A DNA stretch of 64,000 nt, from assembly GCF_002564025.1 (NCBI RefSeq), contig NZ_PDJH01000001.1:2480001-2544000 (forward strand). The letters run 5' to 3'. Of the stretch, positions 60,148-64,000 are shown piece after piece. Both the position numbers and the translations under genes were made by a program. Under the pieces are notes generated by a model. That model had not been told where the DNA came from. It saw nothing but the letters and a program-made list of their open reading frames with translations, and searched no databases. How positions within the stretch are numbered: position 1 is the first letter of the stretch; the number at the start of each line of letters is the position of its first letter. Source of the stretch: Flavimobilis soli. GTDB taxonomy: Bacteria > Actinomycetota > Actinomycetes > Actinomycetales > Cellulomonadaceae.

Positions 60148-60573
60148 GTGCATCGATCACCGCTCGACGAGCCCACCGCTGGCCCTGCTGTGCCGACCGC
60201 GCTGCGCGTCGTGCTCGCAGCCGTGCTCGTCGAGGTGGCTGCCCTCGTCGCGGCGGGAGGCTTCGCGATCGTCGAGCTGGCGCGCGGCATCGGCGCGGTC
60301 GGGGTCAACCTCTTCCTCGCCGCGTTCGCCTGGGGCATCGCGGCCGTGCTGTTCGCGGCCACCCGGGGCCTGCGGGCGGGGCGCCGCTGGGGGCGCTCTC
60401 CCGTGATCACGTGGCAGCTCTTCCAGGTGGTCATCGCGATCACCTGGCTGCAGGCGGCGGTGAACCCCTTCGCGATCGTGCTCCTCGTGCTCGCTCTCGG
60501 GATCGTCGTCGGGCTCCTGCTCCCGTCGGTCGTCGAGGCGACCACGCGCGACGCGCGCACCCCCGAGGCCTGA
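60148..60573 (+). CDS. Small polytopic membrane protein
   Basis: This 141-residue protein has four hydrophobic segments: VVLAAVLVEVAALVAAGGFAIVEL, VGVNLFLAAFAWGIAAVLFAATRGL, WQLFQVVIAITWLQAAVNPFA and VLLVLALGIVVGLLLPSVV. Short soluble ends and a basic cytoplasmic loop (RAGRRWGRSP) flank them. Similar four-helix proteins are widespread near whiB1 in actinobacteria, but no function is assigned. TAGGGT is six bases upstream, so the mRNA is probably leaderless. It converges with the ATPase gene 34 bases away. Confidence 0.8.
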   Translation: MHRSPLDEPTAGPAVPTALRVVLAAVLVEVAALVAAGGFAIVELARGIGAVGVNLFLAAFAWGIAAVLFAATRGLRAGRRWGRSPVITWQLFQVVIAITWLQAAVNPFAIVLLVLALGIVVGLLLPSVVEATTRDARTPEA

Positions 60574-60607
60574 CCCCGGCGGTGCGGTCCGCACCGCCGC
60601 GCTGAGC

Positions 60608-63600
60608 TCACGCTCCCGCAGCGACATCGTCCCGGTCGGCGGGCTCCGGCTGCGCGCCCAGGTCCGTCCGGCCGCCCGCGTCCGTCCGGCCGCCCGCGTC
60701 CGTCCGGCCGCCCGCGTCCGTCCGGCCGCCCGCGTCCGTCCGGCCGCCCAGGACCGGCTCGACGAGCTGGACCGGCTCGACGAGCTGGACCGGCTCGACG
60801 CGCCGCCCGTGCACGAGCGCGCCACGCCCGGGACTGCTCGGTCCCGGCTCGGTCGCGCGGCCGAGCGGGCTGCCGAGGACGTCCGCGCTTCCCGGCTTCC
60901 CAGGGTCCAGGACGATCCCCGTGCGGCGCGCTCGTGCCGTCGCGAGCGGCCCGCGGGAGGCGCCGAGCGCAGCGCCGGTCGCCGCCGTGAGCACCGCTCG
61001 CGCGACGGCAGGGCCGGTGAGGAGCCGTTCGATCTCGACCGGCGCGGTCTGCGCGAGGAGCGGGACGTCGTCGACCACCACGACGAGATCGCGAACGGCA
61101 CCCGACGCCGCACCCTCCTCGAGCTCCGCGACGAGCCGCGCGAGGTCTGCCGGCGAGCCTCCGGTCACCCGGCGGGTCGTCCGCACCGCGAGGAGCGGGC
61201 CGTCGAGAGCGACCGCGACGACCCGGTCGGGGCCGTGCCGGGCGACCAGCAGCTCGGCGAGGTGCGCGGCGGCGGCCGAACGGCCCGAGCCGGGCGGGCC
61301 CACGACGAGGGCGCCCCGGCTGACGTCGAGAAAGCGCACGTCGCCGTCGTCCCCACCCATCCCGACCGGGAGGTGCCACGGGCCCGGCGAGTCCTGCCCT
61401 GTCCGCGCTCGCCACGTCGCGAGCGCATCGTCGAGGTCGCGCCCACGGACGCGCGCTGGGACCGGGGCGAGCCGCAGCGGAGCCCGGGGCGCGAGAAGCG
61501 CGCTGTCGGCCGCAGGAAGGCCAGCGACGTCCCGCACCGCGGTGGCGGTGGCGGGGACGGGCCGGGGGTCCCGCCAGGACCCCGGCAGCAGGACCTGGGC
61601 GAGGAGCGGCCCGCCGGCCCCGAACCAGACGGCGCGACCGGGCGTCCCGCCGAGCCCGGCGAGCGCGGTCGGCACGCCGCGGGAGACGTCGGCGGACCTG
61701 CTGCGGTCGCCGAGGACCAGCCGCGTGCCGATGTGCGCGGCCAGGGTGCCGGGCAGCGCGCGCGACGCCGCGAGCGCGAGGTGCACGTGCGTGCTCCGGG
61801 CGAGCGCGACGAGCAGGTCCGCCCCCGTCCCGCGGTCGACGAGCGTGAGCGCAGCGAGCACGGACTCGAGGTCGTCGACGAGCAGTAGCGTCGGGTGCCC
61901 GCAGGGCGAGCGCGCGAGCCGGTCGAGCAGGTCTGCGGCACGGCGCGGGTCGTGACCGTCCACGACCGTGCCGACGCCGGGGCCGTCGACGTCGGCCAGG
62001 GGCGTCCCGAGCGCGTGCACGTGCCAGCCCTGGGCGAGCGCCTGCACACCGAGAGACCGCAGGGCCGTGGTGCGTCCGCTGCCGGGCCCGCCCTCGACGG
62101 CGACGTGCCCGTTGCGGGCAGGGTCCCAGCGGACGAGAGCGCGCCGTTGTTCGGCAGGGACGTCCGCGAGCGCGACGGCGAACCCGGCGGGGTTCGCGTC
62201 CGCCGCCCCGTCCACGTCCTCGAGAGTGACGCGCTCGGGCAAGCCGGGCAGCCATACGCGGCGCGGTGGCGCCTCGCCGGTGAGCCGTGCCGCCGCCTGC
62301 GCGGCAGCGACGAGGGATCGCAGGACGTCGTCGGGCGCGGTCGGCGGAGCGATCGGTCGGACCGGGCGCGTCCCCCACGCGGGGAGCCGCCGGACGTCAG
62401 GCCCGGCGACGGTCGCCGCGCTCGCGGCGTGGGCGACCTGGACGGTGCGTGCGCCGGCGCGGCTCGTGACGACGACGGCGCGGCCGGGCGCGCTCGCGGG
62501 CAGCTCGGCGGCGCGGGGCGTGTCGACGACGTCGCGCGACTCCGCGGGATCGTTGACGCGCAGCGCAACACGCAGCCCGAGGTTGGCGCGCATGTCCGCG
62601 TTGACGGCGCCCCCCGGGCGCTGTGTCGCGAGCACGAGGTGCATGCCGAGGGAGCGCCCCTGGGCAGCGAGGCGCAGGAGCGACGGCACGAAGTCGGGGA
62701 GGTCCTGGGTCATCGAGCGGAACTCGTCGACGACGACGAGCAGCCTCGGCACCGGCTCGTCGCCCGGGCGCGCGAGCGCGCGGTGCTCGTCGAGCGTCGT
62801 CGCGCCGGAGGCGGCGAACAGTGCCTCGCGGCGGTGCATCTCCGCCTGCAGGCCCGTGAGGGCTCGCGCCGCGAGCCCGGGCTCGAGGTCGGTGACGATG
62901 CCGACGACGTGAGGCAGGTCGGCGCACGCGCCGAACGACGCGCCGCCCTTGTAGTCGATGAGCGCGATCGCGAGCTCCGAGGGCGGGTGGCTGAGGGCGA
63001 GGCCGCACACGAGCGTCTGGAGCAGCTCTGACTTGCCTGCACCGGTCGTCCCGGCGACGAGACCGTGCGGTCCGTCGCGGGTCAGGTCGAGCTCGAGGAG
63101 CTCGGGCGGTCGGTCGGGGATCGCGGCGAGCCCGAGCGGGGTGCGCAGGCCGGGCGCCGGGCGGTGCCAGCGGTGCGTGACGGCCTGTGCGATGGCCTCG
63201 CGGTCCTGGGCCGTGGGCAGGCCGAGCAGGCCTGCGAGCGGGACGACGGCGGGCAGCGCGCCTCCCGTCCCGGCGCGACCTGCGAGGTGTCGGGCGACGT
63301 CGTCGGCCCACGTGGCGTCGACGCCCGGGCCGCCGACGCGGCCCGCGCACCACGCCGGCACGTCCGGCTCGTCGGCGATGAGCAGGAGCGACGTGGCGGG
63401 AGGTGCGTCGGCCCACCACCGGCTGAGCGCACCGTCGTCGAGGTCGCGTGCGCGGACGACGACGAGCGCCGGTCCGTCGGCGTCGCGCCCTCGCGACGTC
63501 GAGAGGGTGGCGGGCCCGGCGACGCTCGCGCCCGGCAGCCAGCGGCACCAGGACCATGCCGCGCGGGCGTCGGTGGTGGCGACGACGATGTGTCCGCGCG

Positions 63601-64000
63601 GGTGGGCCGCCGACCATGCGCACACGTGCGCGCGGGCACGGCGCACGGCGTCGGGGCCTGTCGCGGCGGTCGCGCGAGCAGGGGGAGCGGTCGCGGGACC
63701 GGGACCGAGGGTCGCGTGGTCCGCGGGCGCGCCGAGGAGCGCGTCGAGCAGGGCGGCGGGCTGGTCCCGCAGCGTCGGCCAGGGGACGGCGCCGAGGTCG
63801 ACGAGCGGGTCGCTTCCGCCGTGGTCTGCGGTGGCGGGCAGCGGCAGGTCCGGGAGGAGTCGGGACGGCTGGCCCGCCGTCGCCCGGGTCGGGGCGCTGG
63901 GCGCGTTCGCGCGGGAGCGCAGCAGGCCCTGCAGTCCGAGGGTGAGAGGGCCGGCGAGCGCGAGGAGCGCGTAGGCGGGGCGGCCGGTCATGAGCGCGAG
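60608..64000 (-). CDS. FtsK/SpoIIIE-type ATPase (EccC-like, type VII secretion), N terminus cut by window edge
   Basis: 1130 residues are visible and the frame runs off the right edge; an FHA domain and helices may precede. LALMTGRPAYALLALAGPLTLGLQG near the edge is hydrophobic. ATPase 1 is complete: Walker A GTTGAGKSELLQTLVCGLAL, DYKGGASFGACADLPHVVG and Walker B LLVVVDEFRSM. Two further P-loops are degenerate: GGPGSGRTTALR and GPPGSGRSAAAAH have Arg where Lys is expected. This three-ATPase plan matches EccC, which drives WXG100 substrate export. The C-terminal tail is a tandem repeat (VEPVQL, then GGRTDA units). WXG100 partners are not in the window, so membership is by architecture. Confidence 0.85.
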   Translation of the reverse strand, partial: LALMTGRPAYALLALAGPLTLGLQGLLRSRANAPSAPTRATAGQPSRLLPDLPLPATADHGGSDPLVDLGAVPWPTLRDQPAALLDALLGAPADHATLGPGPATAPPARATAATGPDAVRRARAHVCAWSAAHPRGHIVVATTDARAAWSWCRWLPGASVAGPATLSTSRGRDADGPALVVVRARDLDDGALSRWWADAPPATSLLLIADEPDVPAWCAGRVGGPGVDATWADDVARHLAGRAGTGGALPAVVPLAGLLGLPTAQDREAIAQAVTHRWHRPAPGLRTPLGLAAIPDRPPELLELDLTRDGPHGLVAGTTGAGKSELLQTLVCGLALSHPPSELAIALIDYKGGASFGACADLPHVVGIVTDLEPGLAARALTGLQAEMHRREALFAASGATTLDEHRALARPGDEPVPRLLVVVDEFRSMTQDLPDFVPSLLRLAAQGRSLGMHLVLATQRPGGAVNADMRANLGLRVALRVNDPAESRDVVDTPRAAELPASAPGRAVVVTSRAGARTVQVAHAASAATVAGPDVRRLPAWGTRPVRPIAPPTAPDDVLRSLVAAAQAAARLTGEAPPRRVWLPGLPERVTLEDVDGAADANPAGFAVALADVPAEQRRALVRWDPARNGHVAVEGGPGSGRTTALRSLGVQALAQGWHVHALGTPLADVDGPGVGTVVDGHDPRRAADLLDRLARSPCGHPTLLLVDDLESVLAALTLVDRGTGADLLVALARSTHVHLALAASRALPGTLAAHIGTRLVLGDRSRSADVSRGVPTALAGLGGTPGRAVWFGAGGPLLAQVLLPGSWRDPRPVPATATAVRDVAGLPAADSALLAPRAPLRLAPVPARVRGRDLDDALATWRARTGQDSPGPWHLPVGMGGDDGDVRFLDVSRGALVVGPPGSGRSAAAAHLAELLVARHGPDRVVAVALDGPLLAVRTTRRVTGGSPADLARLVAELEEGAASGAVRDLVVVVDDVPLLAQTAPVEIERLLTGPAVARAVLTAATGAALGASRGPLATARARRTGIVLDPGKPGSADVLGSPLGRATEPGPSSPGRGALVHGRRVEPVQLVEPVQLVEPVLGGRTDAGGRTDAGGRTDAGGRTDAGGRTDLGAQPEPADRDDVAAGA
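60662..60804 (-). repeat. Two adjacent 18-bp tandem arrays encoding the ATPase tail
   Basis: Five 18-base units (GTCCGTCCGGCCGCCCGC, starts 60662, 60680, 60698, 60716, 60734) encode repeated GGRTDA on the reverse strand. Three 18-base units (GGACCGGCTCGACGAGCT, starts 60751, 60769, 60787) encode repeated VEPVQL. Both keep the reading frame, so copy number can change without frameshift. Confidence 0.92.

Overview
The window comes from a high-GC actinobacterium, most likely a cellulolytic or amylolytic member of the Micrococcales such as Cellulomonadaceae. The evidence is the strong G/C bias at third codon positions, GTG starts, a WhiB protein, a mycothiol-dependent amidase, DUF501/DUF2505/DUF4307/DUF5997 proteins and a CebR-type cellobiose system. 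The backbone follows the Mycobacterium tuberculosis order known from Rv1020 to Rv1086: mfd, eno, ftsB, DUF501, ppx, then cbs, metB, greA, DUF4307, mca, a small membrane protein, hemolysin III and a cis-prenyltransferase. Lineage-specific blocks interrupt this order.

Region 1 (1-18.7 kb) is a surface polysaccharide block: a Wzz-like chain-length protein cut by the left edge, two GT2 glycosyltransferases, a lipoprotein, a 1728-residue secreted propeller/FN3/LamG/PKD protein with a recent internal duplication, a Wzy-like membrane protein, a cytidylyltransferase and an initiating sugar phosphotransferase. mfd sits inside it, and a secreted alpha-amylase with two starch-binding modules follows. 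Two short tandem-repeat arrays lie between these genes.

Region 2 (18.8-43.9 kb) is mostly housekeeping: enolase, FtsB, DUF501, exopolyphosphatase, an acyltransferase, type II NADH dehydrogenase, an unusual tRNA with anticodon UAA, a Bax inhibitor-1 family protein, FKBP, a luciferase-like oxidoreductase, an RNA methyltransferase, transsulfuration genes (cbs, metB) with a selenoprotein-W-like protein and a glyoxalase remnant, DUF5997, a LysR-type effector domain, an alanine aminotransferase, msrA, an AI-2E family permease, ilvA, greA, DUF4307, mca, a nitrilase-family amidase, hemolysin III and a cis-prenyltransferase. Many of these genes appear leaderless, with a -10 hexamer six or seven bases before the start codon.

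Region 3 (43.9-56.4 kb) is accessory. It holds a nitrite/NO module (three-gene operon: Fe-S-type regulator, NnrS-like membrane protein, membrane-tethered copper nitrite reductase; divergent DUF2249 gene), an AlkZ-like protein, a tandem fluoride-channel pair, and a cellobiose-type ABC transporter with a LacI/CebR regulator and three CebR-like operators.

Region 4 (56.5-64 kb) holds a PdtaS-like sensor kinase, a hydrolase with a divergent WYL regulator, WhiB1, a small membrane protein and the C-terminal part of an EccC/FtsK-type ATPase cut by the right edge.

No insertion sequence, prophage, CRISPR array or rRNA gene was seen. All statements come from reading the sequence; no database search was run.
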